DNA of 7,707 bases, from contig DLGN01000197.1 of assembly GCA_002482715.1 (NCBI GenBank), positions 299 through 8,005 of the forward strand. The letters run 5' to 3'. Of the stretch, positions 1-6,502 are shown one piece after another (position 1 is the stretch's first letter; each line of letters starts with the position of its first letter). The notes under the pieces were generated by a model. That model was given only the letters and a program-made list of their open reading frames with translations. It did not search any database and was not told where the DNA came from. Origin of the DNA: Oxalobacteraceae bacterium UBA7693 (GTDB lineage Bacteria > Pseudomonadota > Gammaproteobacteria > Burkholderiales > Burkholderiaceae_D). The position numbers and the translations under genes were made by a program.

Positions 1-277
1 TATCTATAGTACTGATGCCATCGTGCGTCGTTCTGAATCCTTGCAGCGTACCGCAGATGCAAAAGCTGCCGCCATCAGCTTGAGTGCCGCAGAGTTTGCA
101 CGCCTAGGTCTTGCCGATGGTGATTTTGTGAAATTGACGCAAGCAGGTAGTTCGGTGCTGGGTGCTGCTAAGCTTGATAAAACTTTGCCTGCGACCGTCG
201 TGCGCGTGGCTGCCGGTGTTTTGGCAACGCATCAACTGGGTGCGATGTTCGGCCCAATTAATGTGGAGCGTGCATAA
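1..277 (+). CDS. nuoG: NADH-quinone oxidoreductase subunit G, C-terminal fragment (5' end outside window)
   Basis: The reading frame is open from base 2 and ends at TAA 275-277, giving the last 91 residues. NuoG is the large Fe-S subunit of the peripheral (cytoplasmic) arm of complex I and relays electrons from the NADH-oxidising module towards NuoI. The fragment starts [17 protein letters not shown] and continues into a small beta-rich domain (an [13 protein letters not shown] stretch, then V-K-L-T). This resembles the C-terminal domain of molybdopterin-oxidoreductase-like NuoG proteins. The N-terminal Fe-S ligands lie upstream and cannot be assessed. The stop overlaps the nuoH start by one base (TAATG), which suggests translational coupling. 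The identity rests on this tail plus the position directly before nuoH. An internal ATG at 23 is not the gene start, because coding sequence continues upstream of it. Confidence 0.9.
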   Translation, partial: IYSTDAIVRRSESLQRTADAKAAAISLSAAEFARLGLADGDFVKLTQAGSSVLGAAKLDKTLPATVVRVAAGVLATHQLGAMFGPINVERA

Positions 278-1362
278 TGAATTTCTTAGATACGGTTCAA
301 TCTTACGGTGTGGAGTACCTTGGTGGTTTATGGCCGTTGGTATGGACATTGGTCAAGATCGTCTGCATCACCTTGCCAGTTATGGGTTGTGTCGCCTATC
401 TGACTTTGTGGGAACGTAAAATGATAGGCTGGATGCACGTTCGTCTCGGCCCAAATCGTGTTGGTCCTGCTGGTTTGCTGCAACCAATTGCTGATGCTTT
501 AAAGTTACTGCTTAAAGAAATCATCATCCCAGCAAAAGCGAATAAGGTTTTGTTCGTGATTGCGCCGATCATGACGATTATGCCGGCCTTGGCTGCTTGG
601 TCGGTGATTCCGTTTGGCCCCGATGTGGTGTTGGCCAATGTGAACGCCGGTTTGTTATTGGTCATGGCAATCACGTCGATGGAAGTTTACGGCATCATCA
701 TTGCTGGTTGGGCGTCTAACTCGAAGTACGCTTTCTTAGGTGCGATGCGTGCTTCTGCGCAAATGGTTTCTTACGAAATTGCGATGGGTTTCGTATTGGT
801 GATCGTCTTGATGGTCTCTGGTAGCTTGAATTTAATTGATATTGTGAATGGCCAGACTAAAGGCTATTTTGCTGAGCATGGCTGGAATTTCCTTTCTTGG
901 AATTGGCTGCCATTGCTGCCTATGTTTGTGATCTACATTATTTCTGGTATCGCCGAAACGAATCGTCATCCGTTTGACGTGGTTGAGGGGGAATCTGAAA
1001 TCGTTGCAGGTCATATGGTTGAATATTCTGGTATGTCGTTTGCGATGTTCTTCCTCGCAGAATATGCCAATATGATTTTGATTTCTGCATTGGCTTCCTT
1101 GATGTTCCTCGGTGGTTGGAACTCACCAATTGGTCATGCGGTTCCTATATTAGGTTTGTTGGCTTACTTGCCTGGTTGGATTTGGTTGGGTGTGAAGACT
1201 TTCTTTGTGGTGTCTTTGTTTATCTGGGCACGTGCTTCTTTCCCACGTTATCGTTACGATCAAATTATGCGTTTGGGTTGGAAAGTGTTTATTCCTCTCA
1301 CCTTGGTCTACTTGGTTATCGTCGCTGCATGGATGCAAACCTCCTGGAATATTTGGAAGTAA
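277..1362 (+). CDS. nuoH: NADH-quinone oxidoreductase subunit H (membrane anchor, quinone-chamber subunit)
   Basis: This 361-residue integral membrane protein has about eight transmembrane segments. NuoH anchors the peripheral arm to the membrane and forms much of the quinone-binding chamber. Family signatures visible are [17 protein letters not shown] at 45-61, the conserved [10 protein letters not shown] segment near 158-167, and the acidic cytoplasmic loop [15 protein letters not shown] at 227-241 with E227, D234, E237, E239 and E241. Near the C-terminus is [18 protein letters not shown] at 319-336. The acidic loop is the region known in the family to link quinone chemistry to proton channels. 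The length is typical of proteobacterial NuoH, slightly above the E. coli protein. The start ATG overlaps the nuoG stop, and a GGAG at 265-268 lies 8 bases upstream as ribosome-binding site. No key residue appears lost. Confidence 0.98.
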   Translation: MNFLDTVQSYGVEYLGGLWPLVWTLVKIVCITLPVMGCVAYLTLWERKMIGWMHVRLGPNRVGPAGLLQPIADALKLLLKEIIIPAKANKVLFVIAPIMTIMPALAAWSVIPFGPDVVLANVNAGLLLVMAITSMEVYGIIIAGWASNSKYAFLGAMRASAQMVSYEIAMGFVLVIVLMVSGSLNLIDIVNGQTKGYFAEHGWNFLSWNWLPLLPMFVIYIISGIAETNRHPFDVVEGESEIVAGHMVEYSGMSFAMFFLAEYANMILISALASLMFLGGWNSPIGHAVPILGLLAYLPGWIWLGVKTFFVVSLFIWARASFPRYRYDQIMRLGWKVFIPLTLVYLVIVAAWMQTSWNIWK

Positions 1363-1369
1363 CCGGCTA

Positions 1370-1416
1370 AAGCAAAATGCCAGCAAATAATGGAAGCAAA
1401 TAATGGAAGCAATTAA
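1370..1416 (+). repeat. Short tandem repeat spanning the nuoI start, three ATG codons in three frames
   Basis: A 13-bp period is exact over bases 1382-1412 (1382-1399 equals 1395-1412). The units are cAGCAAATAATGG (1381-1393) and aAGCAAATAATGG (1394-1406), followed by a partial copy. A degenerate copy two bases shorter, AAGCAAAATGC, precedes them at 1370-1380. The copies put ATG at 1377, 1390 and 1403, one in each reading frame, and only 1403 opens nuoI. The other two open 8-codon ORFs: MPANNGSK, which stops at TAA 1401-1403 and overlaps the nuoI ATG as TAATG, and MEANNGSN, which stops at 1414-1416. Whether either is translated is unknown. The repeat itself is read directly from the sequence. 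Confidence 0.85.
1392..1396 (+). promoter_or_regulatory. Ribosome-binding site of nuoI
   Basis: GGAAG lies 6 bases before the ATG at 1403. It sits inside the first full copy of the 13-bp repeat, so the duplication supplies the Shine-Dalgarno sequence for the following ATG. The earlier ATGs at 1377 and 1390 have no comparable purine-rich site at proper distance: the GGAAG at 1355-1359 is 17 bases from ATG 1377. An in-frame TAA at 1388-1390 bars any nuoI start further upstream. This supports 1403 as the true start. Confidence 0.65.
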
Positions 1417-1891
1417 GGATTTCTTTGGCAGTTTAATGCTGCGCGAGTTGATCAAAGGTTTAGCTTTGACAGGTCGTTATATGTTTGCGCGCAAAATTAC
1501 GGTGCAATTTCCTGAGGAAAAAACACCGCAGTCACCACGTTTTCGTGGTTTGCATGCATTGCGACGCTACCCAAATGGCGAAGAACGTTGTATCGCTTGT
1601 AAATTATGCGAAGCAGTTTGCCCAGCAATGGCGATCACGATTGAATCTGATCAACGGGAAGATGGTTCACGTCGCACGACGCGTTACGATATTGATTTAA
1701 CCAAGTGTATCTTCTGTGGTTTTTGCGAAGAGTCTTGCCCTGTTGATTCAATCGTAGAAACCCATGTGCTTGAATATCACGGTGAAAAACGTGGTGATTT
1801 GTATTTCACGAAAGAGATGTTGCTCGCAGTGGGTGATCGTAACGAACCAGAAATCGCGGCAGCACGTCAAGCTGACGCCAAATACCGCTAA
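1403..1891 (+). CDS. nuoI: NADH-quinone oxidoreductase subunit I (two 4Fe-4S ferredoxin-like subunit)
   Basis: This 162-residue protein carries two 4Fe-4S ferredoxin motifs, [12 protein letters not shown] (C63, C66, C69, C73) and [12 protein letters not shown] (C102, C105, C108, C112). They match the ligands of clusters N6a and N6b of complex I. NuoI takes electrons from the NuoG chain and passes them to cluster N2 in NuoB, next to the quinone site formed with NuoH. The N-terminal amphipathic part (M-E-A-I-K-D-F-F to about residue 30) lies along the membrane surface in known structures. A conserved [18 protein letters not shown] stretch leads into the first cluster. The length is normal for betaproteobacterial NuoI and shorter than the E. 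coli protein. All eight cysteines are present. The gap from nuoH is 40 bp and holds the repeat described separately. Confidence 0.98.
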   Translation: MEAIKDFFGSLMLRELIKGLALTGRYMFARKITVQFPEEKTPQSPRFRGLHALRRYPNGEERCIACKLCEAVCPAMAITIESDQREDGSRRTTRYDIDLTKCIFCGFCEESCPVDSIVETHVLEYHGEKRGDLYFTKEMLLAVGDRNEPEIAAARQADAKYR

Positions 1892-1895
1892 GACT

Positions 1896-1902
1896 GGAAG
1901 AG
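1896..1902 (+). promoter_or_regulatory. Ribosome-binding site of nuoJ
   Basis: GGAAGAG lies 7 bases before the nuoJ ATG at 1910 in the 18-bp nuoI-nuoJ gap. It is the best Shine-Dalgarno match in the window and fixes the nuoJ start. Confidence 0.75.
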
Positions 1903-1909
1903 CTGAACT

Positions 1910-2545
1910 ATGGATTTTGTTACTGCCTTATTTTATGCATTCTCAGCGATTTTAATTCTCGCTGCGACTCAAGTGATTACTGCACGTAATCCGGTGCATG
2001 CTGCTTTGTTTTTGGTCTTGTCGTTTTTTACTGCGGCCGGTATTTGGTTGTTATTGAAGGCGGAATTTTTAGCGATCGTATTGGTGCTGGTGTATGTCGG
2101 CGCGGTAATGGTTTTATTCTTGTTCGTAGTCATGATGTTAGACATCAACATGGATAAGTTGCGTGACGGCTTCTCGGGGCGTTTGCCATTGGCGGCTATC
2201 GTCGGTGTGATTGTTGCATTGGAAATGTCTGCGGTATTGTTAAAAGGTTTCCTGCGCCCGGACAATACCGTTCCTGCAGCTGCTTCAGAGATCGGCTCGA
2301 CGAAAGCTTTAGGTATTGAGATTTTCACTAATTATATTTTTGCTTTTGAAGTTGCCGCAGTGATTCTGTTGTTGGCAATCGTTGCAGCAGTTGCTTTGAC
2401 CTTGCGTCGCCGTAAAGATAGTAAATATTTTGATCCAGCTGCGGCAGTAAAAGTGAAACGCGCTGATCGTATTCGTATCGTTAGTATGAAAGCAGAGTCT
2501 GATCGCGCAAATACGCAGGCAAATGCAGAAAACACAGGTGCATAA
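1910..2545 (+). CDS. nuoJ: NADH-quinone oxidoreductase subunit J
   Basis: This 211-residue membrane protein has about five transmembrane helices in residues 1-165. NuoJ is the ND6-type subunit at the joint between the quinone chamber and the antiporter-like subunits, and its third helix takes part in coupling. The signatures are ITARNPVHAALFLVLSF at 23-39, AEFLAIVLVLVYVGAVMVLF at 51-70 (the ND6-type helix with its pi-bulge region) and FVVMMLDIN at 72-80. A further TKALGIEIFTNYIFAFE at 131-147 leads into the last helix. After the arginine cluster at 166-168 there is a hydrophilic tail of about 43 residues, making the protein longer than E. coli NuoJ (184 residues). Such tails are, as far as I recall, usual in betaproteobacteria. 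The stop at 2543-2545 abuts the nuoK ATG with no gap. Confidence 0.97.
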   Translation: MDFVTALFYAFSAILILAATQVITARNPVHAALFLVLSFFTAAGIWLLLKAEFLAIVLVLVYVGAVMVLFLFVVMMLDINMDKLRDGFSGRLPLAAIVGVIVALEMSAVLLKGFLRPDNTVPAAASEIGSTKALGIEIFTNYIFAFEVAAVILLLAIVAAVALTLRRRKDSKYFDPAAAVKVKRADRIRIVSMKAESDRANTQANAENTGA

Positions 2546-2854
2546 ATGACTTTGACACTGACTCACTTCTTGATTTTGGGTGCGATCTTATTCGCCATTT
2601 CAATTGTCGGTATCTTCATGAATCGTAAAAACATCATTGTGTTGTTGATGTCGATTGAATTGATGTTGTTGGCAGTAAATATGAATTTTGTCGCATTCTC
2701 ACATTATCTTGGGGATGCAGCAGGACAGATATTTGTGTTCTTTATTTTGACGGTGGCGGCGGCAGAATCTGCAATTGGTTTGGCGATTTTAGTTGTTATG
2801 TTCCGTAATCTGGACACGATTAATGTAGATGACTTGGGTACACTCAAAGGCTAA
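2546..2854 (+). CDS. nuoK: NADH-quinone oxidoreductase subunit K
   Basis: This 102-residue protein with three transmembrane helices is the ND4L/MrpC-like subunit of complex I. It sits between NuoJ and NuoN and carries the two membrane-buried glutamates needed for coupling. Both are present: E38 in [13 protein letters not shown] and E74 in [12 protein letters not shown], matching E36 and E72 of E. coli with a constant offset of two. The loop FMNRKNII at 24-31 is also typical. Length is normal. The ATG directly follows the nuoJ stop, and AGGTG at 2536-2540, within the end of nuoJ, lies 5 bases upstream. Translation is therefore probably coupled to nuoJ. Confidence 0.98.
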   Translation: MTLTLTHFLILGAILFAISIVGIFMNRKNIIVLLMSIELMLLAVNMNFVAFSHYLGDAAGQIFVFFILTVAAAESAIGLAILVVMFRNLDTINVDDLGTLKG

Positions 2855-2923
2855 TTAGTAATAGTCTTCCTGGTTTGAAAACATTTCGAGAATTTAAAAG
2901 AATTAAGATAACAAAGGGTCATT
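2855..2923 (+). other. nuoK-nuoL intergenic spacer with nuoL ribosome-binding site
   Basis: This 69-bp gap is the longest in the window and is AT-rich. It opens with stop codons in more than one frame after the nuoK TAA (TAG at 2856, TAA at 2859, TAG at 2862). It ends with AAAGGG at 2913-2918, 5 bases before the nuoL ATG at 2924, a plausible Shine-Dalgarno site. I see no strong hairpin or T-run that would mark a terminator. A TTGAAA at 2875-2880 has only a poor -10 candidate (AAGAAT at 2898-2903), so no promoter is called. Why the spacer is longer than its neighbours is not evident. Confidence 0.6.
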
Positions 2924-4960
2924 ATGGCGGGGCAACTTAACCCACATTTATTGCTGGCAGTGCCGTTAGCACCACTTGCTGGTGCAGCAATCGCAGGTCT
3001 GTTAGGTACGAAATTTTTCGGCAATCTGGTCGGACGCAAGGTTTCGCATACGGCGACGATACTTGGTGTTTTGGTCGCTTTCATTTTGTCCTGTATGACT
3101 TTGTCGGAAGTCTTGGACGGCGCAAAATACAATGCGACTTTGTATCATTGGATGACCGTTGGTAGTTTGAAATTGGAAGTTGGTTTTCTGGTCGATAGCT
3201 TGACTGCAATGATGATGTGCGTAGTGACTTTTGTGTCGCTGATGGTGCACATCTACACGGTAGGCTACATGGCAGAAGACGAAGGTTACAACCGTTTCTT
3301 CGCTTATATTTCCCTTTTTACCTTCTCGATGTTGATGCTCGTTATGAGCAATAACTTCCTGCAATTGTTCTTTGGTTGGGAAGCAGTTGGTTTGGTTTCT
3401 TACTTATTGATCGGTTTTTGGTACACAAAGCCAACCGCAATTTATGCGAACATGAAAGCCTTTTTGGTGAATCGTGTTGGTGATTTTGGTTTTATTTTAG
3501 GTATTGGTTTGTTGGTTGCTTATACTGGTTCTATGGATTACGCGGAAGTGTTCGCGAAGAAAGATGAACTGGCACCACTAATGCTGCCTGGCACAGATTG
3601 GATGTTGATCACGGTTGCTTGTATCTGTTTGTTTATTGGCGCCATGGGTAAGTCAGCGCAATTTCCATTGCACGTTTGGTTGCCAGACTCTATGGAAGGT
3701 CCAACACCAATTTCAGCTCTGATTCACGCTGCGACTATGGTTACTGCAGGGATTTTCATGGTGGCACGTATGTCGCCATTGTTCGAAATGTCCGAAACGG
3801 CTTTGAGTTTCATCATGATCATCGGCGCTATTACTGCCTTGTTCATGGGTTTCTTAGGCATCATTCAAAATGATATTAAACGTGTGGTTGCTTACTCGAC
3901 CTTGTCACAGTTGGGTTATATGACCGTTGCGTTAGGCGCGTCTGCCTATTCCGTTGCAGTATTCCATTTGATGACGCACGCGTTCTTTAAAGCCTTGCTG
4001 TTCTTAGCGGCTGGCTCGGTGATTATCGGTATGCATCATGACCAAGACATCCGCAATATGGGTGGCTTGCGCAAATACATGAAAATTACATGGATTACTT
4101 CATTGCTGGGTTCTTTAGCGTTGATTGGTACGCCATTTTTCTCCGGCTTCTATTCGAAAGATTCGATTATTGAAGCAGTAATGTTGTCGAACTTGCCGGG
4201 TTCTGGCTTTGCAAAATTCGCGGTATTGGCAGGTGTGTTTGTAACCGCTTTTTATTCTTTCCGTATGTATTTCCTCGTATTCCACGGTAAGGAAAACTTT
4301 GGACATGCTCACGACGCACATGGTCACGATGATCATCATGATGACCACCATCATGGTTTGGCGCCAGGACAAAAACCGCATGAGTCTCCAGCGGTGGTTT
4401 GGGTTCCTTTAGTTCTATTAGCAATTCCATCTGTATTGATTGGTTTATATGCGGTTGAGCCGATGTTATACGGTGATTTCTTTAAAGATGTCATTTTCAT
4501 TGATGCTGCTGCGCATCCGGCAATGAGTGAGTTGAAAGAGCACTTCCATGGTTGGCAGGCAATGGGAATCCATTCTCTGCAGACGGCACCATTTTGGTTA
4601 GCGGTCGCTGGTGTTGCTCTGTCTTACTACTTCTACATGGTGAAACCTTCGATTCCAACCATGATTAAACAGAAATTTAGTGCTGTATTTACTTTGCTCG
4701 ACAATAAATACTACATGGACAAATTCAATGAAGTGGTGTTTGCTGGTGGTGCACGCTTATTGGGTGGTGGTTTGTGGAATATCGGTGACAAAGGTTTGAT
4801 TGATGGCTTGGTCGTGAATGGTAGTGCGAAGTTGGTTGGTTTATTCTCCAAATTAATTCGCCTGTTCCAGACTGGTTTCATCTATCACTACGCGCTGGTG
4901 ATGATTTTGGGTGTATTAGGCTTCTTGATTTATTTCATGCCTCTCCCGTTTGCTAAATAA
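2924..4960 (+). CDS. nuoL: NADH-quinone oxidoreductase subunit L (distal antiporter-like proton pump)
   Basis: This 678-residue polytopic protein is the ND5/MrpA-like subunit at the far end of the membrane arm and one of three antiporter-like proton channels. Key residues line up with those known in E. coli: E153 in FFGWEAVGLVSYLLIGFWY, K243 in MGKSAQFPLHVWLPDSMEGP, H268 in SALIHAATMV, K356 in THAFFKALLF and K412 in FSGFYSKDS. The C-terminal part (about 515-678) fits the long lateral helix and final transmembrane helix, including conserved NKYYMDKFNEVVF at 594-606 and GDKGLIDGLVVNGSA at 621-635. The protein is about 65 residues longer than E. coli NuoL. Part of the excess is a His/Asp-rich hydrophilic loop at 461-477, listed separately. 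The start at ATG 2924 is supported by AAAGGG 5 bases upstream. Confidence 0.98.
   Translation: MAGQLNPHLLLAVPLAPLAGAAIAGLLGTKFFGNLVGRKVSHTATILGVLVAFILSCMTLSEVLDGAKYNATLYHWMTVGSLKLEVGFLVDSLTAMMMCVVTFVSLMVHIYTVGYMAEDEGYNRFFAYISLFTFSMLMLVMSNNFLQLFFGWEAVGLVSYLLIGFWYTKPTAIYANMKAFLVNRVGDFGFILGIGLLVAYTGSMDYAEVFAKKDELAPLMLPGTDWMLITVACICLFIGAMGKSAQFPLHVWLPDSMEGPTPISALIHAATMVTAGIFMVARMSPLFEMSETALSFIMIIGAITALFMGFLGIIQNDIKRVVAYSTLSQLGYMTVALGASAYSVAVFHLMTHAFFKALLFLAAGSVIIGMHHDQDIRNMGGLRKYMKITWITSLLGSLALIGTPFFSGFYSKDSIIEAVMLSNLPGSGFAKFAVLAGVFVTAFYSFRMYFLVFHGKENFGHAHDAHGHDDHHDDHHHGLAPGQKPHESPAVVWVPLVLLAIPSVLIGLYAVEPMLYGDFFKDVIFIDAAAHPAMSELKEHFHGWQAMGIHSLQTAPFWLAVAGVALSYYFYMVKPSIPTMIKQKFSAVFTLLDNKYYMDKFNEVVFAGGARLLGGGLWNIGDKGLIDGLVVNGSAKLVGLFSKLIRLFQTGFIYHYALVMILGVLGFLIYFMPLPFAK
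4304..4354 (+). other. His/Asp-rich loop of NuoL (residues 461-477)
   Basis: In 17 residues, HAHDAHGHDDHHDDHHH, nine are histidine and five aspartate. The segment directly follows the conserved FHGKENFG at the end of a transmembrane helix and precedes GLAPGQKPHESPAVVW, which leads into the next helix. It is therefore a hydrophilic inter-helix loop, not part of the proton path. E. coli NuoL has a shorter loop here. The composition resembles metal-binding histidine-rich loops, but no such role is established for NuoL. Shorter His-rich versions are, from memory, found in other betaproteobacterial NuoL proteins. Confidence 0.85.
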
Positions 4961-4980
4961 GTGACCATAATAAGATAATC

Positions 4981-6474
4981 ATGATGCTGTCAAACTCTCC
5001 ATTATTAAGCCTGTCGATCTGGTTACCAATCGCATTTGGCGTTTTCGTATTAGCTTTTGGTCGTGATAAGAACCCTGGTTTGGTTCGTCTGATTGCCTTG
5101 GTTGGCTCGCTAATTAGTTTTGCTGTCACTATTCCTGTAATTCAAGGATTTGATAATGCCGCACATGGCATGCAGTTTGTTGAACGCATGAATTGGATCG
5201 AACGTTTTAATGCTTTCTACGCTTTGGGAGTTGATGGTATTTCCATGTGGTTGGTGCCATTGACGGCATTCATTACGGTGATTGTGGTGATTGCTGCATG
5301 GGAAGTGATAGAGAAAAACGTCGCTCAGTACATGGGTGCTTTCTTGATTTTGTCTGGTCTCATGATTGGCGTTTTTTGCGCTACTGATGGCCTGTTGTTC
5401 TACGTATTCTTTGAGGCGACTTTGATTCCTATGTACATCATTGTCGGTGTCTGGGGTGGTCCAAATCGGGTTTATGCAGCGTTTAAGTTTTTTCTCTACA
5501 CCTTGTTGGGTTCTTTGTTGACCTTGGTAGCGATTATTTATCTCTACTTCAAGTCGAATCAGTCTTTCGATATCTTGGCTTGGCATCAATTACCGTTGAC
5601 TTTGCATGAGCAAATTTTCTTGTTCATCGCTTTCTTGATGGCATTTGCGGTCAAAGTCCCGATGTGGCCTGTGCATACTTGGTTGCCAGATGCCCACGTT
5701 GAAGCGCCAACTGGTGGTTCCGTCGTATTGGCGGCGATTATGTTGAAACTTGGTGCTTATGGTTTCTTACGTTTCTCTTTACCAATCGCGCCAGATGCTA
5801 GTCATTACTTGTCTGGCATGATGATTACTTTGTCTTTGATCGCAGTGATTTATATCGGTTTGGTCGCCTTGGTGCAAAAAGATATGAAGAAATTGGTGGC
5901 ATATTCTTCGATTGCGCACATGGGTTTTGTCACGCTAGGCTTCTTCATGTTTAATGAATTGGCAGTGCAGGGTGCGATCGTACAAATGATTTCTCACGGA
6001 TTTATTTCTGCCGCGATGTTCTTGTGTATCGGTGTTTTGTATGACCGCGTGCATTCACGTGAGATTGCTGATTACGGTGGGGTTGTCAATACGATGCCAA
6101 AGTTCGCTGCCTTATTTGTTTTGTTCTCAATGGCAAATTGTGGCTTACCAGCGACTTCAGGTTTTGTTGGTGAATTCATGGTTATCATCGGTGCGGTTAA
6201 GTTTAATTTCTGGATCGGTTTGTTGGCTGCAACAGCCTTAATTTTCGGTGCAGCATATTCTTTGTGGATGGTAAAACGTGTCGTGTTCGGTGCGATCACC
6301 CACGATCATGTCGCAAAATTGACCGATTTGAATACGCGTGAATTCTTTATGTTGGGTGTGCTGGCGATTGCAGTGATTGCGATGGGTGTATATCCAGCGC
6401 CGTTCACCGATGCTATGCAAGTCTCCGTGGCTGATTTGTTGAAACATGTCGCCACATCCAAAATTGCACCATAG
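4981..6474 (+). CDS. nuoM: NADH-quinone oxidoreductase subunit M (antiporter-like proton pump)
   Basis: This 497-residue polytopic protein of about 14 transmembrane helices is the ND4/MrpD-like middle antiporter subunit of complex I. The residues known to be needed for pumping are present: E145 in VFFEATLIPMYIIVGVWG, K225 in FAVKVPMWPVHTWLPDAHVE, K256 in AAIMLKLGAYGFLRF and E398 in TSGFVGEFMV. Conserved KKLVAYSSIAHMGF at 303-316 and SHGFISAAMFLCIGVLYDR at 338-356 confirm the family. The length is close to that of other NuoM proteins. The start has two tandem ATG codons (4981 and 4984) with only a weak AAGA at 4972-4975 upstream. Either could be used, at a cost of one residue. The gap from nuoL is 20 bp, and the gene ends with TAG while the other stops in the window are TAA. 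Confidence 0.98.
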   Translation: MMLSNSPLLSLSIWLPIAFGVFVLAFGRDKNPGLVRLIALVGSLISFAVTIPVIQGFDNAAHGMQFVERMNWIERFNAFYALGVDGISMWLVPLTAFITVIVVIAAWEVIEKNVAQYMGAFLILSGLMIGVFCATDGLLFYVFFEATLIPMYIIVGVWGGPNRVYAAFKFFLYTLLGSLLTLVAIIYLYFKSNQSFDILAWHQLPLTLHEQIFLFIAFLMAFAVKVPMWPVHTWLPDAHVEAPTGGSVVLAAIMLKLGAYGFLRFSLPIAPDASHYLSGMMITLSLIAVIYIGLVALVQKDMKKLVAYSSIAHMGFVTLGFFMFNELAVQGAIVQMISHGFISAAMFLCIGVLYDRVHSREIADYGGVVNTMPKFAALFVLFSMANCGLPATSGFVGEFMVIIGAVKFNFWIGLLAATALIFGAAYSLWMVKRVVFGAITHDHVAKLTDLNTREFFMLGVLAIAVIAMGVYPAPFTDAMQVSVADLLKHVATSKIAP

Positions 6475-6479
6475 TCGTC

Positions 6480-6495
6480 ATTAGAAATTAGAAAT
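6480..6495 (+). repeat. 7-bp tandem repeat upstream of nuoN
   Basis: ATTAGAA occurs twice in tandem (6480-6486 and 6487-6493), followed by the first two bases of a third copy. It fills much of the 28-bp nuoM-nuoN gap and ends 7 bases before the nuoN ATG. No GGAG-like Shine-Dalgarno site is seen; the AGAAA portion of the repeat is the only purine-rich stretch at a usable distance. A role in translation is possible but unproven. Confidence 0.6.
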
Positions 6496-6502
6496 CAATA
6501 AT

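Noticed and set aside
162..419. 85-codon + strand frame across the nuoG-nuoH junction
   Set aside because: It overlaps both real genes in another frame, and its translation is only an out-of-frame reading of the conserved nuoH sequence.
1969..2328. 119-codon open frame on the - strand inside nuoJ
   Set aside because: Antisense to the conserved NuoJ helices; its composition mirrors the sense codons and no ribosome-binding site or family resemblance was seen.
2875..2903. Possible promoter in the nuoK-nuoL gap (TTGAAA with AAGAAT at 17-base spacing)
   Set aside because: The -10 element matches the consensus poorly, and AT-rich spacers give such pairs by chance; not enough to call.
3002..3364. 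120-codon open frame on the - strand inside nuoL
   Set aside because: Antisense shadow of conserved NuoL sequence with no recognisable domain; its His and Gln richness comes from reverse-complemented Met, Leu and Val codons.
4283..4390. Frameshift or assembly error producing the His-rich stretch in nuoL
   Set aside because: The frame is intact on both sides, with FHGKE before and PHESPAVVW after, both typical of NuoL, so the His-rich loop is a true in-frame segment.
5110..5589. 159-codon open frame on the - strand inside nuoM
   Set aside because: It lies wholly antisense to well-conserved nuoM sequence, and its product is a low-complexity mix of polar residues with no recognisable motif. 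It is the expected shadow of a hydrophobic membrane-protein gene.
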